Source: JBOHBN01 sp050698355 (lineage in GTDB: Bacteria > Actinomycetota > Actinomycetes > Streptosporangiales > WHST01). From it: a stretch of DNA of 11,923 bases. The position numbers and the translations under genes were made by a program. The stretch covers positions 1-11,923 of the forward strand of contig JBOHBN010000439.1 of assembly GCA_050698355.1 (NCBI GenBank), read 5' to 3'. Below are positions 1 through 7,486 of this stretch, piece by piece. Each line of letters begins with the position of its first letter. Position 1 is the first letter of the stretch. The notes under the pieces are model-generated. The model saw nothing but the letters and a program-made list of their open reading frames with translations. It did no database searches and was not told where the DNA came from.

Positions 1-43
1 CACTCTTGACGCGGAACGTGCGCATCTGCACGCTGAGAGCGAA

Positions 44-835
44 GTGCCTCCCCCGGAACCCGCCCCGAACTCGGCGAGCCTGCGTCGCGATCTCGACATC
101 CTCGACCTGCTCGCCAGTGCGGAGTGCCGTCGCCGCGGCGGGCTCGGTGTCGTACGGATCGCCGAGCGGCTCGGGCGGGAGAACAGCCAGGTCTCCCGGG
201 CGCTGCGCGCGCTCGCCGCGGCGGGCATGGTCGAGCGGAACCCGGAGACCCTCGACTACCGGCTCGGCTGGCGGCTGTACGCGTACGCGGCGCGGACGTT
301 CGAAGCGTGGCTGGTGCACGTCGCGGGGCCGTTCATCCGCAGGTTGGTCGCCAGCCTGCAGGAGACCACGCACCTGTGCGTGCTGCGCGGCAACCAGGTG
401 TTGACGCTGTGGACCGAAGCGCCGGTCCACGCGTACCGGGCGCTGACGTGGGAGGGCATGCCCGTCCCGGTCCTCGACACCTCGGCCGGCCGGGCGCTGA
501 TCTGCCACTGGGAGCCGGACGTGGTGCGGCAGTGGTTCGCCGACGACCTGCCCGGCTCCAGCGGGCGGCCACGCCTTCGCACCGTCGACCAGCTGACGGC
601 GGAGCTGTGCGCTATCCGCAACCGCGGGTACGCGCTGGTCAGGGACGAGCTCGAGGTCGGCGTGGCGAGCTGCTCCGCCGCCGTCGAGGACTTCCGGCAC
701 CAGTCCGTCGCTGCAGTGAACGTCTCCGGCCCCGAGCACCGGCTCGGCGCCAGGCTGGATCGCGCCGGCCCGATGGCGGCCCGCGCCGCCGCCGACATCT
801 CCCGCGCGCTGCGCCACGCCTCACCGAACGGCTAG
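44..835 (+). CDS. IclR-family transcriptional regulator (5' end uncertain)
   Basis: This is a DNA-binding regulator of the IclR type, which usually controls a neighbouring catabolic or transport gene in response to a small ligand. From the GTG at 44 the product is 263 residues, normal for the family. Residues about 13-75 form the winged helix-turn-helix (LDILDLLA, then RIAERLGRENSQVSRALRAL, then the wing around GMVERNPETLDYRLG). Residues about 85-250 fit the C-terminal effector domain, including the ALTWEGMPVPVLDTSAGRALI segment and RNRGYALVRDELEVGVAS. The frame is open from 44 back to base 2 with no stop, and no convincing Shine-Dalgarno precedes the GTG. The true start may therefore lie outside the window. 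The stop codon abuts a small inverted-repeat element. The MFS gene downstream on the same strand is a plausible target, but nothing in the sequence proves it. Confidence 0.88.
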   Translation: MPPPEPAPNSASLRRDLDILDLLASAECRRRGGLGVVRIAERLGRENSQVSRALRALAAAGMVERNPETLDYRLGWRLYAYAARTFEAWLVHVAGPFIRRLVASLQETTHLCVLRGNQVLTLWTEAPVHAYRALTWEGMPVPVLDTSAGRALICHWEPDVVRQWFADDLPGSSGRPRLRTVDQLTAELCAIRNRGYALVRDELEVGVASCSAAVEDFRHQSVAAVNVSGPEHRLGARLDRAGPMAARAAADISRALRHASPNG

Positions 836-837
836 GT
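834..837. repeat. Left candidate target-site duplication AGGT
   Basis: AGGT directly flanks the left inverted terminus of the 160-bp element and is repeated at 998-1001. It overlaps the last two bases of the IclR stop codon (TAG at 833-835). A 4-bp match by itself is weak evidence. The exact abutment on both termini is what makes it worth recording. Confidence 0.5.
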
Positions 838-997
838 AGGGCGTGTCTGGTGATGGCGTTCGATAAGCGAGCGGCTCATCCGCGCGTCGCTGGCAAGGCG
901 GACGACGACCTCGTACTGGAGCACTTGGGAGGAGGACAACGCAGCCAGCGGCGATGCGGGGAGTCGCGAGCCGGACAGTCGTTGCCAGACGCGCCCT
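838..997. mobile_element. MITE-like non-autonomous element (160 bp)
   Basis: The ends form an imperfect inverted repeat: AGGGCGTGTCTGG at 838-850 and CCAGACGCGCCCT at 985-997, with 12 of 13 positions matching. AGGT occurs directly outside each end (834-837 and 998-1001), as expected for a target-site duplication. Alternatively, the repeat can be drawn one base longer with a TA duplication, as in some IS5-family elements. The interior carries a second inverted pair (CGCTGGC near 890 and GCCAGCG near 948) and no convincing reading frame. Size, termini and lack of a transposase fit a MITE mobilised in trans. The parent insertion sequence was not identified. The left duplication overlaps the IclR stop codon, so insertion happened exactly at the gene's end. 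Confidence 0.68.
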
Positions 998-1001
998 AGG
1001 T
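998..1001. repeat. Right candidate target-site duplication AGGT
   Basis: This is the partner of the AGGT at 834-837, immediately outside the right inverted terminus. If both copies derive from insertion, the original site read GGCT-AGGT-GCCG. That would place the ancestral IclR stop about 50 bases from the MFS start. Confidence 0.5.
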
Positions 1002-1045
1002 GCCGCCCGCAGCACTGTTAGCGGCGCGTGGCACGATGACGTCTC

Positions 1046-2245
1046 GTGCGCCTGCCGAGTGACCTTCCCCGCGAGGTGCTGGCGATGGCAGGCGTGGCGT
1101 TCTGCGTCGCGCTGGGCTTCGGGGTGGTCGCGCCCGCGATCCCCCTGCTCGCCACCCACTTCGGCGTCGACGCAACCGCCGCGGGCGCCGTCGTCTCCGC
1201 GTTCGCGCTCATGCGCCTGGTCTCCGGGCTCGGCGCCGGCAAGCTGGTCGACAGGATCGGCGAGCGGTCGGCACTCGTCGCCGGGATCGCGGTCGTCGCA
1301 CTCTCCAGCCTCCTCGCCGGGCTGGCGCAGAGCTACCCGCAGCTGCTCGTCCTGCGTGGCGTGGGCGGCATCGGCTCTGCCGTGTTCGGGGTCGCCGCCG
1401 TGGGCCTCGTCCTGCGGGTGGCGAGCCGGCGTCTGCGTGCTCGGGCGATGGGCGTCTACCGGTCCGGGTTCCTGCTCGGCGGCATCTTCGGGCCCGCCGT
1501 CGGCGGCGCGGTGCTCGGCCTCTCCCTGCGCGCGCCGTTCTTCCTGTACGCGGGCACGCTCGGCCTGGGCGCGGTCGTCGCCCTCGTCTTCCTGGCCCGG
1601 CGGGAACTGCCCGGCGACCCCGCGGATCCGGCGCGCGAGACCGAGCAGGCGGACACGGCGACCAGCCCGGAGCCGACGCTGCGGTCGGTACTGCGTACGC
1701 GGCAGTACCAGGCCGCCCTCGTCGCCAACCTCGCCATCGGGTTGTCGATCTTCGGCCTTCGCAGCGCGATCGTGCCGCTGCTGATCGTCCATCACCTGGG
1801 CGCTGCCCCCGGCTGGGTCGGCATCGCGTTCCTCGCCTCCAGCCTCGTCCAGACGGCACTGATGTTCCCCGCCGGCCGGTGGGCCGACACGGCGGGGCGC
1901 CGACCGGCGCTGCTCGCCGGCGCGCTCGTCTCCGCCGCCGGCATGGCCCTGCTGGGGTTCAGCGACACACTGGTCGTGGCACTGGCCGCGATGGCGGTGT
2001 TCGGCGCCGGCGCCGCGGCGCTCGGTACGGCTCCCGCCGCCCTGGTCGGGGACGTCGCCGGCCGGCGAAGCGGCATCGTCATCGCGGTGTTCAACATGGC
2101 GAGCGACGCAGGCGCCGTCGTGGGGCCCGTACTCGCCGGGTTCCTCGTCGACCACGGCTCGTTCACCGCGGCCTTCGGGTTGGGCGCGGTCGTCATCGCC
2201 TCGGCCGGCCTGCTCGGCCTGCGGCTGCCGCGCGGCACCGCCTGA
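1046..2245 (+). CDS. Major facilitator superfamily transporter, probable drug/metabolite exporter
   Basis: This is an integral membrane transporter of the MFS, 399 residues from GTG 1046, the usual 12-helix length. The first helix begins near residue 12 (VLAMAGVAFCVALGFGVVAP). The loop between helices 2 and 3 carries a degenerate motif A (GKLVDRIGERSAL, about residues 65-77), and a second copy opens the C-terminal half (GRWADTAGRRPALLAG). A hydrophilic linker rich in Glu and Thr (about 193-212) separates the two halves. Start choice is open. GTG 1046 gives a normal N-terminus but has no Shine-Dalgarno. ATG 1085 has GAGGTG six bases upstream but would cut into helix 1. The substrate cannot be read from sequence. 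It lies downstream of the IclR gene with the MITE between them, so it may have shared that gene's transcript before the insertion. Confidence 0.88.
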   Translation: MRLPSDLPREVLAMAGVAFCVALGFGVVAPAIPLLATHFGVDATAAGAVVSAFALMRLVSGLGAGKLVDRIGERSALVAGIAVVALSSLLAGLAQSYPQLLVLRGVGGIGSAVFGVAAVGLVLRVASRRLRARAMGVYRSGFLLGGIFGPAVGGAVLGLSLRAPFFLYAGTLGLGAVVALVFLARRELPGDPADPARETEQADTATSPEPTLRSVLRTRQYQAALVANLAIGLSIFGLRSAIVPLLIVHHLGAAPGWVGIAFLASSLVQTALMFPAGRWADTAGRRPALLAGALVSAAGMALLGFSDTLVVALAAMAVFGAGAAALGTAPAALVGDVAGRRSGIVIAVFNMASDAGAVVGPVLAGFLVDHGSFTAAFGLGAVVIASAGLLGLRLPRGTA

Positions 2246-2279
2246 CCCGCCGGCACTGCACGGCCGAGCCGGTACCTAG

Positions 2280-3092
2280 TCAGCCGAGCGCCGCGGCGGG
2301 TCCGGGGTGCTCCAGCTTGTCGTTGGCGATGTCGAGGTGGAACTTGGTGTAGCGGCGCAACGCCTGGAGCTGCCGGTCGGTCAGCCGGTCGCAGATCCAG
2401 TCCCAGTGCAGCGCCACCCATTCACCGGGTGCGACGTCGCCGACGAATCCCGCACCGTCCATCGCCGCCACGGCGACCTCGGTCACGGCCGGTCCCAGGT
2501 CGAGCCGGTGGCCGTCCCAGGTCAGCGGCCGCGAAGTGACGATCACCTGGTCGCCCTGGACCGCCTGCACCTGCCCCCACCGGATGCGGCACCGGTCGAG
2601 CACGGTGAGCGCGTGCTCGGCGGCCTTGTTGCCGTCGCCGAGCAACCCGAGCCACGGATAGATACAGAAAACGTGGTAGCTGTGATGCGGCATCCCGCCG
2701 GCCTCCACGGACTCGGCCAGCTTGCCGAAGCTTCCGGTCCGGCGCCGGAACCGCTCGTCCATCGAGTTGCCCATCGCCTGCACGCCGACCCGGTCGAGCA
2801 GCCCGTTGCCGACCCAGTACGCCTCCACCACGCGCCGGTCGAGCGGGTCGCCGACCCCGGTGGCACGAGCGATCAGTTCCAGGTACGGCCACGCGCCGGC
2901 GAACTGCTTGGCGAGCAGCGTGAGGCCCTGGTCGATGGTGCCCGTCACGCCGTACTCGAAGAACGTGCCGCTCTCGGGAGGGCCACAGGACCCGCGCTGG
3001 TTCGGCGGGAACGCGTACCGGACGAACAGCAGGGGCCCGGGTACCTCTCGCGTGGCAGCCGGCCCCTCCACGTGCTGCGTGCCTTGCGTCAT
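2280..3092 (-). CDS. DUF6390-like protein of hydrogenase loci, function unknown
   Basis: The product is a 270-residue soluble protein with no signal peptide or membrane helix. I recognise it, with moderate confidence, as the DUF6390 type, which recurs in actinobacterial [NiFe]-hydrogenase clusters. No biochemical role is known to me. Notable stretches are RYAFPPNQRGSCGPP (residues 25-39), a segment reading GMPHHSYHVFCIYPW, and a tryptophan-rich C-terminal part (ALHWDWICDRLTDRQLQALRRYT). Histidines and cysteines are conspicuous but form no standard metal motif. The start is firm: GAGGAG lies about 8 bases before ATG, and the ATGA overlaps the protease stop by 4 bases, implying translational coupling. 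It is the last gene of the block and converges with the MFS gene 34 bases away. It could be an accessory factor in processing or assembly of the large subunit, but that rests on position only. Confidence 0.72.
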   Translation of the reverse strand: MTQGTQHVEGPAATREVPGPLLFVRYAFPPNQRGSCGPPESGTFFEYGVTGTIDQGLTLLAKQFAGAWPYLELIARATGVGDPLDRRVVEAYWVGNGLLDRVGVQAMGNSMDERFRRRTGSFGKLAESVEAGGMPHHSYHVFCIYPWLGLLGDGNKAAEHALTVLDRCRIRWGQVQAVQGDQVIVTSRPLTWDGHRLDLGPAVTEVAVAAMDGAGFVGDVAPGEWVALHWDWICDRLTDRQLQALRRYTKFHLDIANDKLEHPGPAAALG

Positions 3093-3583
3093 GGTGCAAG
3101 CTCCTCACTCAGAGCGCCGGCGACGATGTCCAGCACCGTGGCCGCGGCCTCCTCGATGGCTCCCTCGACCGGCGCGGACAGCACCATGCCGTCATCCACC
3201 GTGGCCGGCTCGCAGCCGACCACGAGCACACGGTCGATGCTCCCGCCGAGCTTCGGCAGCAGACCGAGCACCAGCTCCGGCGACATGTCGTGGCTGTCCA
3301 TCGGGGCCGTTTCCGCAGCGTCGTCCGTGACCTGGTCCGGCTCGATGACGTACACGGTGCCGGGCGGGCCGCCGCGCGGCACCGCATCGATGAGGACGAG
3401 CAGGTCGTAGCCCTCGAGCAGCTGGTACGCGAGGTGGACGCCGCGAATGCCGTAGTCGGCGACCTCGACGCCGTCGGGGAAGGACTCCCGCTCGAGCCGC
3501 CTCGCGACCGCGCTGCCGAAGCCGTCGTCGCCGCGGAACACGTTGCCGATGCCCGCAACCAGCACCCGCCGACCCTCTGGCAT
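3089..3583 (-). CDS. [NiFe]-hydrogenase maturation endopeptidase (HyaD/HybD/HycI family)
   Basis: Family members cut the C-terminal tail from the hydrogenase large subunit after nickel insertion, which lets the active site close. The 164-residue product is typical in size. The N-terminal GIGNVFRGDDGFG (11-23) is the family signature, with Asp20 at the position where HybD-type enzymes have Glu16. Asp66 in VLIDAV and His98 in SHDMSPELV fit the other two nickel-sensing ligands (Asp62 and His93 in HybD). The acidic variant at the first ligand is also common in the family, so activity is expected. ATG 3583 has GGAGGG six bases upstream. A 94-base gap separates it from the ATPase gene upstream, and it overlaps the DUF6390-like gene by 4 bases. 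No hydrogenase large subunit is in this window, so its substrate must be encoded elsewhere. Confidence 0.93.
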   Translation of the reverse strand: MPEGRRVLVAGIGNVFRGDDGFGSAVARRLERESFPDGVEVADYGIRGVHLAYQLLEGYDLLVLIDAVPRGGPPGTVYVIEPDQVTDDAAETAPMDSHDMSPELVLGLLPKLGGSIDRVLVVGCEPATVDDGMVLSAPVEGAIEEAAATVLDIVAGALSEELAP

Positions 3584-3677
3584 GCTCCGCCCTCCATCGA
3601 TCCCGATGGTCCGGCCAGGCTACGACTGTGCCCCGCTTCATGCCAGGGCAAACGAGAAGCGATCTTCCGGGCTCGGC

Positions 3678-4421
3678 TCAGCTGCCGTACCTGGTGACCA
3701 GGCCACGCCTTCGGGTGCCGTTGTCGTCATAGCTGACCGTGCGCACCTCGATGCCGTACAGCGCGCTCAGCATGGCGTCGGTCAGGAGCCGGTCCGCGGC
3801 GTCGACGCGGACATCCTCGGGGTCGAGCATCAAGCAGGCGGTGTCGGCGACGTACATGGCATGGTCGGGGTGGTGGGTGCTGGTGAGCACGGCCATCCCG
3901 TTCTCGGCGAGCTCGCGCAGGAGCGTGAGGATCCGGCCCTGGTTGCGCAGGTCCAGCCCGGTCGCCGGTTCGTCGAGTGCCAGCACCTCGCTGTCGGACG
4001 CGACGGCCCGGGCGATGGTCACCAGCCGCTGTTCCCCGCCGCTGAGCCTGGAGAACTGCCGGTCGGCGAGGTGAACGATGCCCACCCGCTCGAGCGCGGC
4101 CATCGCGGCGACATGATCCTGCCGGCCGGGCGAGGCGAACGTGCGTACGTGCCGGACGCGGCCCATGAGCACCATGTCGATCACCCGGAACGCGAACGCG
4201 GCCGCGTGCGCCTGCGGGACGAAGACGACCTGCGACTCGTGGCGCACGGAGCCCTCCTGCGGTTTCAGCAGCCCGGCCGCGCAGCGCAGCAGCGTGGTCT
4301 TGCCCTTGCCGTTCGGCCCGAGCACCGCGGTCACCGACCCGGCGGGAAGCGAGAGGCTGACGTCGCGAAACACCCACTGGCCGGGCGCGTACGCGAAGCC
4401 GACGCCGTGCAGGTCAAGCAT
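3678..4421 (-). CDS. ABC transporter ATP-binding protein, FecE/BtuD class
   Basis: This is the ATPase subunit of a metal or metal-chelate importer, acting on the cytoplasmic face with the FecCD-type permease encoded just upstream. All nucleotide-binding elements are present over 247 residues: Walker A GPNGKGKT (35-42), Q-loop at Gln70 (FVPQAH), signature LSGGE (126-130), Walker B EVLALDEP (145-152) and H-loop in STHHPDH (181-187). The tail after about residue 225 is basic (RRRGLVTRYGS) and specific to this protein. The start overlaps the permease stop by 8 bases, consistent with coupled translation. The sequence class alone suggests ferric siderophore, haem, cobalamin or a similar substrate. 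The hydrogenase-maturation neighbours favour nickel. Confidence 0.93.
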   Translation of the reverse strand: MLDLHGVGFAYAPGQWVFRDVSLSLPAGSVTAVLGPNGKGKTTLLRCAAGLLKPQEGSVRHESQVVFVPQAHAAAFAFRVIDMVLMGRVRHVRTFASPGRQDHVAAMAALERVGIVHLADRQFSRLSGGEQRLVTIARAVASDSEVLALDEPATGLDLRNQGRILTLLRELAENGMAVLTSTHHPDHAMYVADTACLMLDPEDVRVDAADRLLTDAMLSALYGIEVRTVSYDDNGTRRRGLVTRYGS

Positions 4422-5487
4422 CGTCCCAGACCCGGCCCTTGGTACGCCTGAGCAGCACGAAGAACACCGGCGCGCCGATCATGGCCGTGAGCACCCCGAG
4501 CGGGATCTCCGCGGCCGTGAGCGTCCTGGCGAGGGTGTCGATGAGCACGAGGTAGCTCGCGCCCATGAGCAGGGTCACGGGCACGAGCACCCGATGGTCG
4601 GGCCCGACCCACATCCGCGCGACGTGCGGGATCACGAGCCCGACCCAACCGATGACCCCGCTCACCGCCACCGCGCCTGCGACCACGAGGGCGACCGCCG
4701 CGAGCAGCGTCCACCGCACCGGGGCGGGGCGCATGCCGAGCGCGCTCGCGTCGTCGTCGCCGAGGGAGAGCACGTTGATCCGCCACCGCAGCAGCAGGAC
4801 GACGGCCGCGCCGCCGAGTATCGGGACCGCCGCCACGGCGACCTTCGCGTACGTCGCGGTCGCGACGCTGCCGAGCAGCCAGAACACGATGGCGGGCAGC
4901 TGGTCGTACGGGTTGGCGATGTAGGTGATCAGCGAGACCAGCGCGTTGAAGAACGAGCCGGTCACCACTCCGGCCAGCACGATCATCAACACCGGTACCG
5001 GTCCCCTGGACGCGGTGACGAGGAAGACCACGAGCAGCGCCGCGACGCCGAACGCGAACGCGCTGCCCACCAGCACCGCCGACCCGAGGCCGAGCAGCAA
5101 CGCGAGCGCACCGCCGAACGACGCCCCGTACGACACTCCGATGATCTGCGGGCTGACCAGTGGGTTGCGAAACGTCGCCTGCAGCGCCGCGCCGCCGACC
5201 GCCAGGCCGGCTCCGACCAGTACGGCCAGCAGGATCCGCGGCAGCCGTACGAGCAGCACCACGTTTTGCTGCGAGTCGCTCCAGGTGTGGTCTATGGGGA
5301 CCAAGCGGTCGAACAGGATCCGCACGACGTCGACGAACGACACCTCGTAACGGCCCACCGCCAGCGCAACGACGCAGACGGCGACGAGGACCACCGTGAG
5401 GAGGGCGACGGGCAGCACCGTCGCGGCCAGGCGCCGCTGCGGGAGGATGCGTTCTTCGGCTTGCTCGGCCGCGACCTCATCCAGCAT
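4414..5487 (-). CDS. FecCD-family ABC transporter permease
   Basis: This is the membrane channel subunit of a BtuCD/FecCD-class importer, 357 residues with about ten hydrophobic segments. The first is around residues 22-44. The family hallmark follows: GGAALQATFRNPLVSPQIIG and then VSYGASFGGALALLLG. The C-terminal half contains SLGDDDASALGMRP and SGVIGWVGLVIPHVAR, the region that contacts the ATPase in this class. ATG 5487 lies 11 bases inside the end of the substrate-binding protein gene, and the gene overlaps the ATPase gene by 8 bases, so all three should be translated together. There is no strong Shine-Dalgarno before the ATG, which suggests coupling. The permease does not reveal the substrate. 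Confidence 0.93.
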   Translation of the reverse strand: MLDEVAAEQAEERILPQRRLAATVLPVALLTVVLVAVCVVALAVGRYEVSFVDVVRILFDRLVPIDHTWSDSQQNVVLLVRLPRILLAVLVGAGLAVGGAALQATFRNPLVSPQIIGVSYGASFGGALALLLGLGSAVLVGSAFAFGVAALLVVFLVTASRGPVPVLMIVLAGVVTGSFFNALVSLITYIANPYDQLPAIVFWLLGSVATATYAKVAVAAVPILGGAAVVLLLRWRINVLSLGDDDASALGMRPAPVRWTLLAAVALVVAGAVAVSGVIGWVGLVIPHVARMWVGPDHRVLVPVTLLMGASYLVLIDTLARTLTAAEIPLGVLTAMIGAPVFFVLLRRTKGRVWDDA

Positions 5488-6625
5488 GGAACTGGCGGTA
5501 CGCCGAGGACTTGGCGTTGAGGTCCATCCACAGGACCTTGTCGAGCTGCTTGTCGGAGGGTTCGTGGCCGTAGAGGAAGTTGTAGTAGGAGGTGACCTGG
5601 CCGCGCAGGTCGTACGGCTTGGCCTGCGGGTGGGCGAGCCCGAACAGCCAGCGCCACATCAGCGGCGACTCCTGGCTAGGCGGATCCCACCGGTACCCGC
5701 CGAGCGGCACCTTGTAGACCCGCTTGGACTTCACCGCGGAGACGTCGCTCCAGACCTTGTCGCCGTACACGTCGTCGGGCACCGTGTCGTCGAAGTTGCC
5801 GAGCAGCACCACGTCGGGGTCCCACGTGAGGACCTGCTCGATGTCGACGCTGGCGAGGCCGGTCAGCTGCGCCGCCGCGTTCTCCCCGCCGACCAAGCGG
5901 ATGTAGAAGTCGTTGTAACTGCCCTTGCCGGCGGCCTTCAGCCCGCCCTTGAACCTGTTGAAGTAGATGATTTTGGGCTTGGGGCCGGACGCCTTCGCCG
6001 CGGCAGCCTTGATCTCGTCCAGCTGCTTGCTCGTACGCCCGTTGATCGCGTCGGCGCGGTCCTTCTTGCCCAGCAACGTGCCGAACAGGGTGATCCAGGT
6101 GTTCACGTCCTGCTGGGTGCCGTACGTCAGGCCGACGACCTTCAGCCCGGCGTTCTCCATCGGCGCGATGATCCCCGCGCCCTCGTCGCCCCACTGCACG
6201 ACGACGTCCGGGTTGAGCCCGACGATGCTCTCCACGTTCGGCGTGAAGTTCTGCCCCGCGATGCCGTGCGCGATATTCTCCGCCTTCGGGAAGAAGTCGC
6301 CCAGGATGCCATCGCGGATGGCGACCCACGAGAACTTGTGCATGCCGACCAGATGGTCCGCACCCCTGTCGACGGCGATCAGCATGGCCGCCGCCGGCAT
6401 CGGCAGCGTCACGACCCGACGCGCCGGATGGTCCAACGTGATGGTCTTGCCGCGCTGGTCCTCGACGGATATACCCGTGGCGCTCTTGCTCGCCGAGTCG
6501 GCACCTGGCGCGCCGCTCCCGCTGTTACCGCACGCGGGGACGAACACCGCGCCAGCAGCGCCGGCAACGGCTCCCTTCAACAGGTTTCGCCTGGAGACAC
6601 TGCCTTGCCGACGCATGCGCACCAC
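5477..6625 (-). CDS. Tat-exported lipoprotein, substrate-binding protein of FecCD-type importer
   Basis: This is the extracytoplasmic binding subunit of the ABC importer encoded downstream. The N-terminus has a twin-arginine signal, SRRNLLKG (11-18), a hydrophobic Ala/Gly stretch, and a lipobox ending in Cys32 (FVPAC). It is therefore probably exported folded and anchored by lipid. The rest fits the two-lobed periplasmic binding fold of the iron-complex group: a VGLNPDVVVQWGDEG segment, a long linking helix, WDPDVVLLGNF, and GGYRWDPPSQESPLMW near the C-terminal lobe. At 382 residues it is slightly long for the class. The start is ambiguous among GTG 6625, GTG 6622 and ATG 6616. GAGGAA at 6628-6633 lies 5 bases from GTG 6622, the best spacing. 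It sits 69 bases after hypB. A nickel or nickel-chelate ligand is inferred from context. Confidence 0.9.
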   Translation of the reverse strand: MVRMRRQGSVSRRNLLKGAVAGAAGAVFVPACGNSGSGAPGADSASKSATGISVEDQRGKTITLDHPARRVVTLPMPAAAMLIAVDRGADHLVGMHKFSWVAIRDGILGDFFPKAENIAHGIAGQNFTPNVESIVGLNPDVVVQWGDEGAGIIAPMENAGLKVVGLTYGTQQDVNTWITLFGTLLGKKDRADAINGRTSKQLDEIKAAAAKASGPKPKIIYFNRFKGGLKAAGKGSYNDFYIRLVGGENAAAQLTGLASVDIEQVLTWDPDVVLLGNFDDTVPDDVYGDKVWSDVSAVKSKRVYKVPLGGYRWDPPSQESPLMWRWLFGLAHPQAKPYDLRGQVTSYYNFLYGHEPSDKQLDKVLWMDLNAKSSAYRQFHAG

Positions 6626-6694
6626 CGTTCCTCGGCGCAGGTCCCGAAACGGGGCCGGACTCGAAACGTAGGCTCCGCTCCCACGCGGATGCTG

Positions 6695-7486
6695 TCAATG
6701 CCCGTCGGCTTGAACCCGGGAACGCAACCACGCGTACCAGGACTCCAGCCCGTCGCCGCGGGTCGCGGATACCTGGAGGATTTCCAGGCCGGGGTTCACC
6801 TCGCGAGCGTGCCGCATACACCGGTCCGCATCGAAATCCAGGTACGGCAGCAGGTCGACCTTGTTCAGCAGCATGACGTCGGCGGAGCGGAACATGTGCG
6901 GGTACTTGAGCGGCTTGTCCTCGCCCTCGGTCACGGCCGTGATGACCGCCCGCGCTCCCTCGCCGAGGTCGAACAGCGCGGGGCATACCAGGTTGCCGAC
7001 GTTCTCGACGAACACCAGCGAGTGCGGCGTCGGATCCAGGCTGGCGAGGCCGTCACGCAGCATGGACGCGTCCAGGTGGCAACCGGCGCCGGTGTTGATC
7101 TGGATGACCCGGCAGCCGGCCGCCTGGATGCGCTCGCTGTCGAGCAGCGTCTCCTGATCGCCCTCGATGACCGCGACTTCCTTGTACGGGCCGTCGCCGC
7201 CGGCGAGGTCGCGTACCGCTCGCTCGAGCAGTGTGGTCTTGCCCGCGCCCGGGGAGCTCATCAGGTTGACCGCGAGGACGCCGCGCCCGTCGAGCCAGCC
7301 GCGGTTGTGTGCGGCGAGCCTGTCGTTCTTGGCGAGGATCTCCTCCTCGAGCACGACGGTGCGGGTGCCCGCTTGGTTCTCGGGCCCGTGCGGGTGCGGG
7401 TGCTCGTGCGGGTGCTCGTGCCGTCGGGCAGCCGGATCGGTGACCCGTACACCGGTATCGTCGGAGCAACCGCACGTGCTGCACAT
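6695..7486 (-). CDS. hypB: Hydrogenase/urease nickel incorporation GTPase HypB
   Basis: HypB is the cytoplasmic GTPase that, with HypA, loads nickel into the [NiFe]-hydrogenase large subunit. The 263-residue protein starts MCSTCGC, the N-terminal high-affinity nickel motif of the E. coli type. A histidine-rich arm follows (HEHPHEHPHPHG, 23-34), a presumed nickel store. The GTPase core has a P-loop in SSPGAGKTT (77-85), IEGDQET (107-113), NTGAGCHLDA (131-140) and NKVD (208-211). Cys136, His137 and Cys168 correspond to the metal site at the dimer interface. ATG 7486 abuts the hypA stop (TGAATG) and has GGAGG eight bases upstream, so it is coupled to hypA. Having both the CxxCGC motif and a His-rich arm points to a storage and delivery form. 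Confidence 0.96.
   Translation of the reverse strand: MCSTCGCSDDTGVRVTDPAARRHEHPHEHPHPHGPENQAGTRTVVLEEEILAKNDRLAAHNRGWLDGRGVLAVNLMSSPGAGKTTLLERAVRDLAGGDGPYKEVAVIEGDQETLLDSERIQAAGCRVIQINTGAGCHLDASMLRDGLASLDPTPHSLVFVENVGNLVCPALFDLGEGARAVITAVTEGEDKPLKYPHMFRSADVMLLNKVDLLPYLDFDADRCMRHAREVNPGLEILQVSATRGDGLESWYAWLRSRVQADGH
7398..7421. repeat. 12-bp tandem duplication inside hypB His-rich arm
   Basis: Two perfect, adjacent copies of GGGTGCTCGTGC (7398-7409 and 7410-7421, + strand) lie within hypB. Read on the coding strand, each contributes a four-residue His-rich unit, giving the repeated EHPH pattern. The identity at DNA level, with no synonymous drift, suggests recent slippage that lengthened the metal-binding arm in frame. 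Confidence 0.85.

Noticed and set aside
821..2155. 444-codon ORF opposite the MFS gene
   Set aside because: Composition is Gly/Arg/Asp-rich with no motif. It is the antisense of a clear MFS gene and arises from codon bias in GC-rich DNA.
2246..2279. Bidirectional terminator between the convergent MFS and DUF6390-like genes
   Set aside because: Only a 5-bp CCGGC/GCCGG pairing with a 13-base loop and no T-tract. It is too weak to call.
4141..5520. 459-codon plus-strand ORF across the permease genes
   Set aside because: It is rich in His, Arg, Asp and Gln with no domain, and it lies opposite the FecCD permease and ATPase, both of which have full family motifs.
6626..6694. Cobalamin or nickel/cobalt riboswitch before the importer genes
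   Set aside because: The gap is only 69 bases, with no B12-box-like core or four-way junction. It is too short for a cobalamin riboswitch.
6665..6698. TTGACA (minus strand, 6698-6693) and TACGTT as a promoter for the importer genes
   Set aside because: The -35 match is perfect but the only plausible -10 is 22 bases away, too far. No -10-like hexamer lies at 16-18 bases.
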